Source: Pholis gunnellus (lineage: Eukaryota > Chordata > Actinopteri > Perciformes > Pholidae). Taken from it: a stretch of 64,000 nucleotides of DNA. The position numbers and the translations under genes are program-made. Under the pieces are notes generated by a model. The model ran no database searches. It saw nothing but the letters and a program-made list of their open reading frames with translations, and was not told where the DNA came from. How positions within the stretch are numbered: the first letter of the stretch is position 1; each line of letters starts with the position of its first letter. The DNA lies in the NCBI GenBank assembly GCA_910591455.2, contig OU342826.1:11079724-11143723 (forward strand), given 5' to 3'. Below are positions 14,709-26,765 of the stretch, in pieces.

Positions 14709-15599
14709 TCCGTGTGTCTGTGCACATCTGCAGAGGGACACAGGAGCATGGTGGGTGACAGACGGGGGTGGAATATTTGGGTGGCGTCCTAATGGCTCTC
14801 TGTGCAGGAAATGGCTTGTTGCTACACAGACAGCTCCAGAATCAACTGTTATCACGAGCCAAATCCCCGCATTCTATCTGCATCTGCAAAACACACACGT
14901 TCACTCGCAGCTGGGCCAGGTCACCCCCCCCCCCCCCCACTAATGACTGTGCAAAACTGTAGCCTACAGAGGAAAAACAACAGTCTAATGGAAAGTAATG
15001 GAATCTGTCTCGCCATATTATAGATGCTATTATACTATGTTACTTTGTGTCTTACTAAAAGCATAAATCTTCTGTTTTATGCTACATCTCGCTGAATCAA
15101 CCAATATTATGTTTTTATCTTTTCTGCTTTGTACCGTCCTTTTTACTGAGACGTAAGGAATATTTCATTTAGTGAGTTTGGCTGTTACCTGGAGAGATGA
15201 GAGAAAAAAACTACCAGAAATACTTTAAAATTACACATAAAAGTCATTTCTTGATATGAATATGAAATATTTATGTATTCACATGCCCCACACGGAACAC
15301 CACTGCGTATCAAATGCTTGGCAAATACAAACCTTATTTTAGTTAGTTTAGTTCCTAACTTACAATACAGCTGCTCGTTGTATAATATGATTTTCCCTTC
15401 CATAATTCAATACTACCCTACTAAATCAGTTATGTTCAACCAGTTAATATCGTCGTTTATCAGATTATATTATTTGCCTGTGCATTTTAACTGTACAGCC
15501 CATTTAGACAATAAACTACTCCATTTGAACTGTATCAAAAAGTACCATGATGAAATGCATCATATCATATTCTCCTGTAATACACCATTCTCTGCATTC

Positions 15600-15790
15600 A
15601 GCATGGGAACCGGCGGCACAGTATAAACAGATTAGCACAGCATTAGCGCTGGCTGTGTCCCGTATGCAGCGTATCCTAATCGGGCAGGGTTATGTCAGGT
15701 AGTGAGCGAGCAGCTATGATGTATTCCAGCCCACAGCAGGGGACCCCGGCTGAACCGCGCCTGGCACGCTATTGGATAATCCTAGCCGGG
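15600..15790. promoter_or_regulatory. Candidate conserved noncoding element
   Basis: This mixed-sequence patch lies between AT-rich DNA and an A-rich tract. It has AACAGATTAGCACAGCATTA and GCGCTGGCTGTGTCCC, then CGTATCCTAATCGGGCAGGG, GTGAGCGAGCAGCTATGATG and GCTATTGGATAATCCTAGCC. Two TAATC (OTX/bicoid-type) cores and a CCAAT-box reverse complement (ATTGG) are visible. No coding frame. Confidence 0.3.
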
Positions 15791-16214
15791 CAGGAAGTGG
15801 TGGAAGAATAAAAAAAAGAAAGACAAGAAAAAAAAAGGAAAGAGAAATGTCAGAGAGTATAGGGTGCTCTACTTACGCTGGTAATGAACTAATGAAAGGA
15901 GAGAAAGGAGGAAAGTCCCCGGGGAGGACATGAAGGGTGGGGGGGGGGCGGCAAATGGAACAGTAACACTGATTTTGACTTGTGTGTGGAAGTGTGCATG
16001 TGCGCGCGTGTGTGCCGGGGCTCACGTGCGCGTGTGGTGGAGTAGTAGAGATCACTTTAGTCTTTCTAGTGAGGCTTTTATTCTAGGAATATTTGTATTG
16101 GTTTAAACACGGGGGGATTTAATTAAGACAGGGACCCACACACAACAATATTAGCTCTAGGCAGACGGCGGCACAAGTGTTGTGTTTCTCACACCCTTGC
16201 ACGGGGAGGAGCAT

Positions 16215-16250
<36 letters not shown>

Positions 16251-19200
16251 CGCCGGCTCCTATTAGCTCTTTATATATCAGTAACACACACACACACATT
16301 TACAAAACGGGTGCTGACCGCAGACCAGACTACTGACAAGAACAAGGTGAAAGCCCCCAGACCACAACACACCTAACGGGACGGCACACACTTTGTAGTA
16401 CAGAAATGTGTGTGTTTCTATGTGGAAGAAGCTAATGGGAGCCGGCATCTGTGTGTGTGTGTGTGTGTGTGTGTGCAGAAGAGATAGGCAGTCACCCATT
16501 AATGCTTAGGCAGCAAAGTCACAAGACCCATGTTCAATACGGTCACCTCTCTATTTCACAATGGAGAGATAATAAGGAGAGACAACGAAAAAGGAAAGGA
16601 AAAAGGAGACGAGGAGAAGAAAGAAGGAGAGAGACCTTTTGTGCAAACTAGCATTTACATCAGCAAAGATCGAGGAGTGAAGATGGAAGAGCAAGAAATG
16701 ACATGCTAGTGTAGGGTGAAGGAAAAGGGGTGAGAAAAATGGAGACAAAGAGATAGAGGAGTAAAAATAAACTACTTTTTGTATTTGGCTTTCCGCGCCG
16801 GTGAGCCAGCTGGCTGCGGAGCCGTCAGGGGTATTTAAATCGGCCGGCTCTGACATGAACCGCTGGTTTTTAAACTAACACGTTGGGACCTTTAAGACTT
16901 TCCTTTTGTTCCCCAGCAAATGACAATCACATTCATTTTGGAGTATTTGCTTTCGGGTACAGCACTAGCAGACACTATATCAGGAATAGTGTGATAGGAG
17001 CGTTCACTCTCTCCACCTCCAGCCGTCTTGTCAAATCTTTTCCCAAAAACAGTCTCTGTGCTCGGTGCTCGTCTATTTTGGGGCATCCTTCACATGCAAA
17101 AGTTTGGGAAGCACCGTGACATAAACATTCAAGCCCGTCCACAAAGACACACACACTCTCACACACACACACAGCCCCAGCTGGAGCACACAAGCTCCCT
17201 TTGTGCTGCATTCCTCACGCCTTTTAGCCTTAGCTTCAGCCTTTAGCTTAGCTCCTCTCCATCTGCACACACACACACACGCACCCAGCAACTTTCTCCT
17301 GCTTTTGTCTGCAGAGGGGTAGCGGTGCAAACAGCTGAGAGCTCGTGGATAGGCAGCTTGTCTTACCGTGGCCGTGGCTCAGGTTGGGCTGAGAGGGAGA
17401 CGCAGGGTCGGCTCGGTGGAGTAAAATCCCAAAGAGGTTTGTTGGTTGAAGCGGCAGCCAGCTCAGCAGATTCCCACTACCTTTCTTTTCCTTGCCTTTC
17501 CTGCTGCCTTGCCTGCCTGCGCTCCCAGCTTTGTGTGTGCCTTGTATTTTCCCTTTAAATCGCACGGGCTGCCTCCCCCCACCTCCTCAGCACACACACG
17601 CACACACACACACACACACTGAGCCAGCACAGAAAACACACACCGCTCTTGAATATGACACTGTTGTCAAAGGCATGCAGCGCTGTTGTTGTTTTTGTTG
17701 CTATACATTTTCTTTTCTTATTCTACAGTCTGCAAGGGGGAAAAAATAGAAAGGAAAAAACCAGACCAAAATAGAAATCCTTTGTCTATCTTCTTCTTCT
17801 CTCCCTCTCTAAAAAAAAAATAAAAGTGACTCTGGTTTCAGATCCTCTCCTTCTCCTCCTCTGTCTGTGCTTTTTCTCCCTCAGCCTCTCTCTATCTCTC
17901 TATATTCTGTCGAGCTTTTTTTTCTCACTCAGTAGTCAAACAAAGAAAGGAAAGGAACAGAGCGAGCGCACACACGCGCACAAACACACACACACACACA
18001 CAGACACGACACACATTCGCTTGCTGCTTTCTCTCTCTCACATACACATGCAGAGGCTCGGAGCCCAACCCCCCAGCCTGCCTCTCTCTGATTTTTTTTT
18101 CACTCGCTGCCTTTCTCTAAACAGCACCTCCCCCCTTTCCACCCCCCACCCCCCCTCATCCCTCCCTCAGCCTGATCTGGCCTCGTTCTCATTCGTCTAC
18201 CACCCCTCCCTCTTGCCTCCCTCCCTCTCCTCTCTCTCTCTCTCTCTCGCTCTCTCTCTCTCCATCCTTCCCCTCCCTACCTCTGTGTGTCAAACAGATG
18301 GGATTGGGGAGCAGAAGGAGCCTCTGTGTTCACTCTGTACCTTGATTTCTTTTCTTCATTAGTGTGATGTAAGTCTGACGGAGATGTGCTGTGACCCACA
18401 GTACAAACGCCGGTGATTATATAGATAGATATACAGATGCAGATAACCTTCGATCGGGGGTTATAAAACTCTGCAGTGTGTGTTGCTGCCCAGATGTGAA
18501 TTTACTGCACCAACATCTCCGTACCAACAGATGTGTGAAGCCATACAGCGTCCAGGGTGTAGCGTAAGAACATGTGGCTCGACAGAACAATGGCTTCTAG
18601 GTACAGAATCCGGTTTTGGTACAACATGACCGCTGGAAGACTTGGGACCTCTTTTCCTGCATCTACTGACTTCTGTCTGCATGCGTTTAGTGTTTTGATT
18701 GGATTTCCTACATCTACTGTCCGTTTATAATCAAATGGATTAGATTAGATGATTGTGTTACTGCCAGTTCCTCTTCGTAAACTAGCTTTTGTGTACATTC
18801 CAGTTCATTACAACTTGGGTCATATTTGCAAAGTTAAGTTGACTGTCGTAGACATCAATTATGACGGACTGGGCGAGAAACCAGAGCAGTCAGACAATCA
18901 GACAATATGTCAGTAATAATTCCTAATTGCAGAGTAAAACTGCACATGTACAACTACTGCAAGCATGGTAGGTCAAAGTGGAGCCAGGACGTGGGCGAGT
19001 TCACTAGATGCTTACAACAGATCATTTGGCTAATCTTCTAAATACCGTTAGCTGTGCTGGGGTTTGTTTAAAAGTTGTCAACTGCTTATGTTTGTACCTC
19101 CATCAGAAATACAAAAGTAAGATGCAAGTTGTTCTTGAAGAGAATGAAAGTCAGTTCTTTTTGTGTTGCATTATGAACCTGTTTTACCTTCTTCCACGGT

Positions 19201-20919
19201 GTTCAGTGTCTTTGTCTGTTTTCTCAAAGAAAGGCATTCCAGATCAATATTACCTAATGTACTGACAAATGAACAAACAACCACAACTATTCAAAAGTCT
19301 ACTATAATGTTTTCTAACGAGTATCCCTTTCATTGCCCTTCACTAAATGTGTTGGTACAAAATGTACTGCGTTTACAGTCAGCACCAGAAACCATGTGTG
19401 AGCTCTACAGAGCTTCAGGCTGGGGCAGTGGAACAAGTAGTGCCCACTTGTTGGCATGTTACAGTCTAGAAAATGCATGCTTCATGTTTCCTTTCCTTCA
19501 TCAGGAGATGTTTCCTATATCTCACGTTCAGACACACACACACACACACACTCTTGAGTGCCGGCCACGTGCAGGAAGATGGAATTCCAGAGAGGAGAGA
19601 AAAAGTACAGTTGGAAAGCAGAGGTGGAAAGAGAGAGGGAGGAGAGAGAGAGAGAGGGAGGAGAGAGGGTCGGGGCGACGGTATGGAAAATACAGCATGG
19701 AAACACTGCACTCTCTGACCAGGGCATAGACCAGAGGAAGTATAGGAACTGTTACTGCTTACTCACTGAATCCTATAGACTGCTGCTGCCCCCCCCCCCC
19801 CCCATAAAGAAGCCAGGGCACCAGGACCCCCGCCTCCAGACTGCATGACTAGAATGAAAAAGGTAACAGAGAGCACTGAGACTGAAGGTTTCCATGAACG
19901 CAGCATAGCGGAGTATGTGCCAGTTGTTGAATGCATCTGCTGGAAAGAGGTGCATGTCACTTCAGCTCCTGCTGTACAGCATGCATTCTGTTCCAAAGCA
20001 CCTTTAAGAGACACATCCATCGGGGAAGTTATCGAAGCTGATTAACCACTTCTCATTCGTTTGATGTCATTCAGTTGAGTCACACGATCCTTGAGCTCGG
20101 CACATAGTTTGAATGAACCTGCTGTTGATGTTGGTATCTAATGCTGTGAGTCATTGGTTTCCATCTGGTGTGTACCCATCCAATGATAAAACATGTTCTC
20201 ATTGCTTCTTCGTCCATGTCCACCAGTTAACACGCTATCATCCTCTATAGAGGTAAACCAGATAAGATTCAAGCTGCTGCTGGTATATTTGGACCATTTA
20301 TTGGCATAAACACTGCAGAAGTGTTGTACATTCATAGGAGGAGATGTGGCAGAAGAATGTTGAATAAAGAGAACAACTAGAGGTCAAATGTTAAATTTAA
20401 GTATTTACTATCTGTCAAGATACATGCAAACAATATTCTGTATAGAAGAACTGACGTAATAATAGTAAACATGCATTTGCATGCACAGCATACACTCAGC
20501 GGGTGCTAGTTGCCAAAGATTCAGAGGTGCCCAGATTCAAACCTAGAAAACAATGTTTCTTCACCGAACCGTTACTGGGCAACAACTTAAACGTAAAGTC
20601 ACAGCCTAACCTTGCAGATTACTAAGTACTGCAGACAAACTGCTACATATACACAAGCCAACAGTTTGATTTACGAACAAATGACCCGGCGAAAACAGAG
20701 ACCACCTTAAAAATCTCCTTCTAAACTAAGATTGTGTCTTTCTGAAAGTCAAGCCTTCGACTTCTAATGTCAGCTCGAAGGACTCGTAACATTCCAGCAC
20801 ATTTACATTAAGATGTATTCTCATCATCTCCTATCACTCCCAACAGGTGATAATAGTTTGATGAGCAGCTGTATGATCCAGCACATCAGCGTACAGAACA
20901 TGCCTTCACCCCAAACCCG
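15791..20919. other. Noncoding, pyrimidine-rich and microsatellite DNA
   Basis: No supported gene. 17400-18300 is strongly CT-rich. A minus-strand segment ending CCACG|GTAAGA at about 17367 has a good pyrimidine tract before it but only 22 bp of exon. 18361-20919 is mostly unique AT-rich DNA with one CA tract (19533-19551), a GA stretch (19627-19670) and a C run (19791-19804). Confidence 0.65.
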
Positions 20920-21125
20920 ACCTCAGAGGCCGAGGCTGTAAATTAGACTTTGAGGATTTATCTGGTTAAATGAAGGTGAGCCGATGGCGGAGAGCAAGGG
21001 GCGGAGGAGGAAGAGAGAAGTCAATATGGTGGCACGTTACATAATTCTCTCACTGTATTGATTTATCGCCTTGCAGATTTGGCCCCTAGCCAGTATGCAA
21101 TAGCATTTGTAATATTTGGGCTGGG
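20920..21125. promoter_or_regulatory. Candidate conserved noncoding element
   Basis: This unique-looking patch contains TGTAAATTAGACTTTGAGG, TTATCTGGTTAAATGAAGG and, from 21050, TGTATTGATTTATCGCCTTG followed by CAGATTTGGCCCCTAGCC and GCAATAGCATTTGTAATATT. It sits between AG-rich low-complexity stretches and has no coding frame. The base composition differs from both flanks. Confidence 0.3.
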
Positions 21126-22334
21126 GCCCAGACGGAGAGAGAGGGAGGTAAAGAGAGACTTAGATGGTGAGGGCAGATAGATGGTGACTGATAGAGTCCT
21201 CTCTCAGACAAAGAGTCAGACAAAAAAAAGATGGGACGAAAAGAAGTCGAAGCGGAGAGTTGGTGAGCAATAGCTGAGAGTTTTTGGGATGCAGCCAAAG
21301 TAACACCGATAAAGAGCGCGAAGAGAGCGATTGATAATGAAAAGAGACGGAAGGAAACAAAGCGTTTCAGAGAGCGCTTAATTGAGCGAGATGGAAATAG
21401 CTGAGATTTGGGGGAGAGGAAACGAGCGCGAGCGGGGATGAAGAGATAGTGACAGATCGAGGGAAGGCGGAAAAACAAAGAATGTGTGTCAGCGGGTGCA
21501 CTGCAGGTCACCCTTTATGCTGTAATCAGTACCGTTATATAAGAGCCAGCAGCACCGGGCAGAACAGCCCGACCCACCGGATCTGCAGGACAGACTGGGC
21601 TTACTGCACACACAGTACACACAGTACACACACACACACACAGTGCGTCTTCAAACACTAGAACACAAAGTGCCTGTGGCCACGTACGCTGGATCTAAAC
21701 TTCAGCAGCATTCACAGGTTGCTCTTAAAATACATTCACACTAGCTGGCTACATTTGAAAATATGATCTCTCTGAAATCGACAACCTGAGCAACCTGATT
21801 GGTCAGGTGGTAAAGCTCTATTTTTCTTTATCTTTACACAACTATTTCTGTCACTTTTCCTGTACAACTGAGTGCAACAACACGAAGGGCCTTCAAAGAA
21901 AGTTGAAAACCTGGAATGGATGCACGCCGTTCCACATCATCTTCACATTAAGCTGACTTAGGTGTGGACGTGGTTCACTGAGGTTATTCTTGAATCCCTT
22001 CATGGAGGAGCACCGGGGCCTCTTCTCCTTCCGTACCTCTCCCCCCCCCCCCCCCTGGCACTTCCTCCTTGTTGTGACATCTCTCTTTAACTCCTCCTCT
22101 CTCTCCATCTCTGGATGAAGTACAGACGGATGAGGGGAAGGAAGCGGAGATAAAGGCAGAAAACTAGATTAATGGGGCTGAATGGAGCACAGAGAGGGAG
22201 AGAAAGAGTGAGAAGATGGAGGAGAGAAAGAGTAGAGAGCGAGAGGGAGGCTGAGCGAGAACAGGCTTTCCTTGTGCTACTGTGAATAATTTACTTTATT
22301 CCCCACACTCTCTCTCGCTTTCTTTTAAAAGATA

Positions 22335-22428
22335 TATTGAAGATATATTCATGGAGAGGGAGGGAGCTGATTAATTGCCAATTAATGTTTAACGAGGTAC
22401 AGCTGTGTTCAATTAACACTGGTTTAGC
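22335..22428. promoter_or_regulatory. Candidate conserved noncoding element with paired TAAT motifs
   Basis: GCTGATTAATTGCCAATTAA followed by a TGTTTAACGAGGTACAG segment and TTCAATTAACACTGG gives four ATTA/TAAT homeodomain cores and one E-box (CAGCTG) in under 70 bp. A poly-C run follows directly. No coding frame. Confidence 0.33.
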
Positions 22429-22894
22429 CCCCCCCCCCCCTCATTCTCTCCCTCCATCAAGTATCATCCTCTCTTCCACTTCCCTTCTGCTGTTGACTCC
22501 ACACCACAAGTGTTACTCGAGAGAGAGAGAGTGGAGAGAGAGAGAGTAATCCATTGGAATTAAGATGATGACTGGAGCTTATTTGATCAATTCCTTCAAA
22601 AACGTTGACTTCCAGCACTTTTTAGTCGGTATTAGATCTACCCAATAATGTGTCAGCCCAAGGCCGGAGCCGGCTTGTCTTCATTGCGTAGCTGTTTTAT
22701 TTAAAATGTTATACTGCTACAGAGAGTTTGTAATGTCGTTTTTTCTTGTTTTCCCACAAAGTTGGCTCAGCCAATTAGGTTGCTTGACGCCCAAGGCCAT
22801 ACAACCCGTTGCAAAGGTTTGTGATGAACGTCTTTGGTGACCCATAACGCTCTTAACGTAGATATCTCTGTGAATAAACAACTGTAATTTCAGC

Positions 22895-23168
22895 CTTAAA
22901 GGAATAGTTTAACATTTTAAAGATTATGCTTATTTGCTTTGTTTTAATAAAGGGGTTATGTGCCACACTATGTCCTTGACTTCCTAAAGTCTCTGCTGGT
23001 TGCCTTCCGCTTGAATCTCATCGCGGTCTTTATGCTAAGCTAAGGTGACCAGCTGCTGGTTGTAGCCTTGTATTCACTCATGTATGAGAGAGCTATTGAG
23101 TTTCTAATCTAACTCTCAGAAAGAAAGCGAATACGTGCGTTTCCCTAAATGTCAATGCTTGAATAGTA
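22895..23168. mobile_element. Non-autonomous inverted-repeat element (MITE-like)
   Basis: The left end starts AAAGGAATAGTTTAACATTT followed by a TATGCTTATTTGCTTT segment. The right end (about 23117-23168) reads as its diverged reverse complement, with AAAGCGAATACGTGCGTTTC. The middle holds TTTATGCTAAGCTAAGGTGA and CCAGCTGCTGGTTGTAG. I recognise both ends and the interior from a very common repeat in spiny-rayed fish introns. The copy is degenerate and has no coding frame. Confidence 0.65.
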
Positions 23169-24518
23169 ATTGTTAATAGTTCGGTAAAGTTAAAAGAGGT
23201 CGGAGGTTCTGAGAGGCTGTAAGATATCACATCCAAGAAAACCCAAAACCAAAAGACTCTTTGACACTCAGGAAGCCTATTTTTATTCACTTCAAACTGA
23301 TGATGGAAAACACCTCATTTGCATAACTTTTAAAGTTTGCATGAAATTCACTTGACAGCTGGAAGTACGTACAGCGAGATTTGAGAGAGCGGCCAGTCGG
23401 GCCAGAAAAAAAAACTTCCATTAAACTAAACTTGTTGGACTGGGAACACAGACCCCATGCTGGCAGTACATTTGACCACCATGACCGGCAGAAAGCTGAC
23501 AATACATAGACTAGAAGCACACACACACACAAGTACACACCTGCAAGCTGTGTGAGGCCAGACTGTGCACATTTCACCCTCCATCCTACTTCTTGAACCA
23601 CTAAGGGAGAAATGAGCACTTATTTAGAAAAATTTGATATACATTTTCCCCCCAAACTGCAACAGTCCTCTAAATGCAACATTTCTATTAAAAGGTTATT
23701 ATTCCACATTACAAGAGCTTTAGAAACCGTAGAGAATACAGCCAACCTGTCAGTCTAAACTGAAGACTCGGGCTGCAGTGTCTTCATATTCTGCTGCCAT
23801 AGGTACGGAATCAACATGAAGAAACGGTTGAATTACATTAAAAAGCGACGTTAGTTGAGCTTTTTCAAGCTGAAATTAGAGCTTGACATTGTCCAATGCT
23901 GTAGCTAACTCAAATCTTCATCTCTGATCCATTACTGTTTTATTGAGGGAAATATACACAACTGTATATTCTGGGATTTACATTCCTGTACGTATAGTCA
24001 TATATATTCGTAAACCGTGCAACATTTCTTGATTTTCCCTTCCAGACATTTTTTCTTTTGTCCAACAAACATCCACCTGATGCCTTTGGATCCACCAGGT
24101 GTAGTGAGTGTACTGTGTGCAGTTTACTTTACAACATGTCACGGTGGTGAAGTTCTTAAAGGCCAGACCGTTATACCTTTTCTGTGTCATTTTTGAAGTT
24201 GCCGACACAGAAATGTCCCCGGTGAAGCTGTAGAGATGGAACACCACATGACAGAGATGTCATTAGTTCCGAGCACAAGCCGGAGTGGGTGTTGTAGTGC
24301 GTGATCGGCACAGATTGCCGGTGAACCCAGTGACACCGAGACATTTGGATTCTACATCATGCCTCCGTTGCCCTCCTCCCCTGCAAGCAAAGACCCACAG
24401 GACTCGCAAGTTTGATGCCTTCTTTTTTTCTCTCCTTCTCATCCACCTTTTTCTTCATCATGCCGTATCTCTTTCTTCACTGTTCATCTGATTCATCATC
24501 TCCTTGGAGCCACTCCCT

Positions 24519-24565
24519 CCCTCCCTCCCTCCCTCCCTCCCTCATTCCCTCCCTCCCTCCCTCCC
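24519..24565. repeat. (CCCT)n tetranucleotide repeat
   Basis: CCCT units with one CATT interruption. Confidence 0.95.
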
Positions 24566-25099
24566 TGTGCTTGTCTCTCTGTCCAGGACATCACTCGGTG
24601 TCAATTTAGATTTTGTGTGTTACACTGTGGTAACGACACTATGGACCCAGCCTGACCTGAGTTCATGATCATTGTACACACACACAAACACAACATGATC
24701 ATGTCATATGTAAATATGATAGTGCGGGAGAATGAGGAAACAGAGAGCGACATGGGATGCTAAATATTGCATCTGTCTGGAGGAGTGAAAGTGTGTGTGT
24801 GTGTGTGTGCATGTGTGACTGCCGTTGTGTATGTACTTGTATGTACCCATTTTGTCTTTCATCACAATCTGATACCTCCACCCATCTGTTCACAAAGGAG
24901 AGAGGAAGAAGAGGTGGGAGCATGCAGAGTTGGCTATCACCCTTCATATCTGCTCCTCCTCTTCCTCTTTATCTGCTCTCTTTGTCCTCTACCTCTCTCC
25001 CCATCTCTCCTCCTCCTCCTCTCCCTCCTCTCCTCTAATCCCTCCTCCTCTCCCTCCTGCCTGTCTCTGCACTCCTCTTCTCCTCCTTTCATCTTCAGA

Positions 25100-25162
25100 T
25101 ACAGGCAGAATGGAGCTCAGCTTCCTCTAAAGACCCAGCAGGTGTGTGGTGTGTCTAATTGC
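25100..25162 (+). other. Candidate short exon, plus strand
   Basis: CTCCTTTCATCTTCAG precedes it and a GTAAGT follows TTGCAA. One frame reads YRQNGAQLPLKTQQVCGVSN. It is only about 300 bp from a similar candidate on the other strand, so at least one of the two is false. Confidence 0.18.
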
Positions 25163-25460
25163 AAGTAAGTGTGTGTGTGTGTGTGAGTGTGCAAAATGTG
25201 CTTTAAAGTCCCGCGTATAAGAGCCCCCCCCCCCATGAAGTCACATCGTGCCTGTGTTTGTATCTACTGTATGTGTGTTAGCTGTGTGCGTTTCTACGTG
25301 TGTATTGGAGATATCTTGTTTCCTCAGGGGAGTCCAGGCCCATTTCCACTGTCTGCTGTAGCCAACCAACCCAGAAGTGCATCGATAATCTATTAGGGTA
25401 GAAATACACAGGCGCGCACACACACGCACACACACACACACAAATGCTTGTTCCTCTTAC

Positions 25461-25528
25461 CTGCCCCTTGCTGAGCACACTCTGGGTGTGTACTGACTGG
25501 AACTGGGCGGGCCAGATATTGCCTGTAC
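25461..25528 (-). other. Candidate 68-bp exon between consensus splice sites
   Basis: The minus strand shows GCTTGCTTTTCAG before 25528 and GGGGCAG|GTAAGAGG at 25461/25460, both strong. One frame reads TGNIWPAQFQSVHTQSVL then SKGQ, which looks protein-like; the other frames are also open. I do not recognise the peptide. It lies on the same strand as the promoter-like block but about 30 kb away. Confidence 0.27.
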
Positions 25529-26629
25529 CTGAAAAGCAAGCATAGCGCAGATATAAGAATGAACACACACACGCATACACACACACCACTTATCAGTGGC
25601 ATTGGCTAACATATATATTGCAGGGAGTAGTGCAATGCTTAAGTAGTCGTCAAGCAGCCAGCCACTTCTATTGTATCACATCTCATCTCATTATAGAACC
25701 ATGGGCATGATTTCTGTTGCAAATAAAACAGCCTCCGCTCTTTTGGGAAAGCTTTCCACAACATTTTGGAACCTGGCTGCCGGGATTTAGCTCCAATTCA
25801 ACCGCAAGAGCATTAGTGAGGTCGGGCGTCGATATCAGGCGACCGTTTCTTTATGGACTTCTCTTCGTAAACAGGGTCATAAAAACTTCCCTCGACACAG
25901 GGCTGTCCACACACGTCTGGCCCTGTAGTGTATCAGAGTGCTACAATTCCTTCAATGTATTTTTATATATATTACATTTCTATACAACTATAAAGACAAG
26001 ACAACAGCACAGAAACTATGTAGATGATGTAATCCACCCTGTACATATGAAAACAGACACACACAGACACTAAGGTGAACAGAACCCAATGAACTGAGTA
26101 CTGGCCGACCACCCAGTGATTACAGCTACCAGACAGGACTTACACTCACTGTCATTATATCCTCAGACATCCAGAGCACACACACACACACACACACGGG
26201 GAAATTGTGACAGCGACGCACAAATGCACACACAAACAACACACGGCCAGACAAAACACATAAACAAGATACCAGCATGATGTAAGGAGGCGCAATATCA
26301 AACATCACCATAATGAAAGCTAAAGCCTGTTTATCAAGCAGTTAAGTAGGACAGGAGGAGCTAAGCCCCAAAGATGCAGCGTGTTTACAACAACACAGCC
26401 ATACACGGAGAGTGTAACCACATTTTAAATGCCCCGCTGCTGCCAAACTACGTCTATTTGTAGCCACGGACAACACCACCAGGGTTTTTGTGCCATATGC
26501 AGGGGGTCAAGTCAAGTCCAGAGGGACGGTGGGAATGACTCATACTCACATTAATGAGTGTTCATAGAACATACAGAGTGAGTTCGTTCTTTTGTCTTAG
26601 TTTGATTTGAAGGATTACTTTCAGAAGTG

Positions 26630-26765
26630 ATAGATGTTGATTATTTTCTCCATCCGTCAGCCGTCAAAAATTGTCAGAAATATTTAAAATCACAAATGTC
26701 ACAATGGCCCAGAGCCAACGTGAAAAACCCAAAGATTTTAAAATGAAAGGGAAATAAAACATATT
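26630..26765 (+). repeat. Dispersed teleost repeat, copy 1
   Basis: It contains TTGATTATTTTCTCCATCC, a GTCAGAAATATTTAAAATCA segment, CACAATGGCCCAGAGCC and AAAACCCAAAGATTTTAAA in order. These are the hallmarks of a repeat I know from many fish introns (a palindrome-prone, non-coding element). A related copy lies at 37600-37740. Family name not assigned. Confidence 0.5.

Larger units (their letters stand above)
5883..15599. other. Noncoding, microsatellites and low-complexity strands
   Basis: No supported gene apart from one weak exon candidate at 8428. It contains CA/TG tracts (6241-6268, 9721-9772, 10785-10840, 11717-11762, 12522-12546) and a GA tract at 10508-10549. It also has a perfect 12-bp inverted repeat at 9313-9344 and pyrimidine-rich DNA at 14340-14560. 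An exon-like segment ending AACAG|GTGAGC at 13278 has no recognisable coding content. Confidence 0.7.

Noticed and set aside
17826..18362. 178-codon plus-strand frame rich in Ser, Leu and Pro
   Set aside because: CT-rich low-complexity DNA; no domain and no coding wobble.
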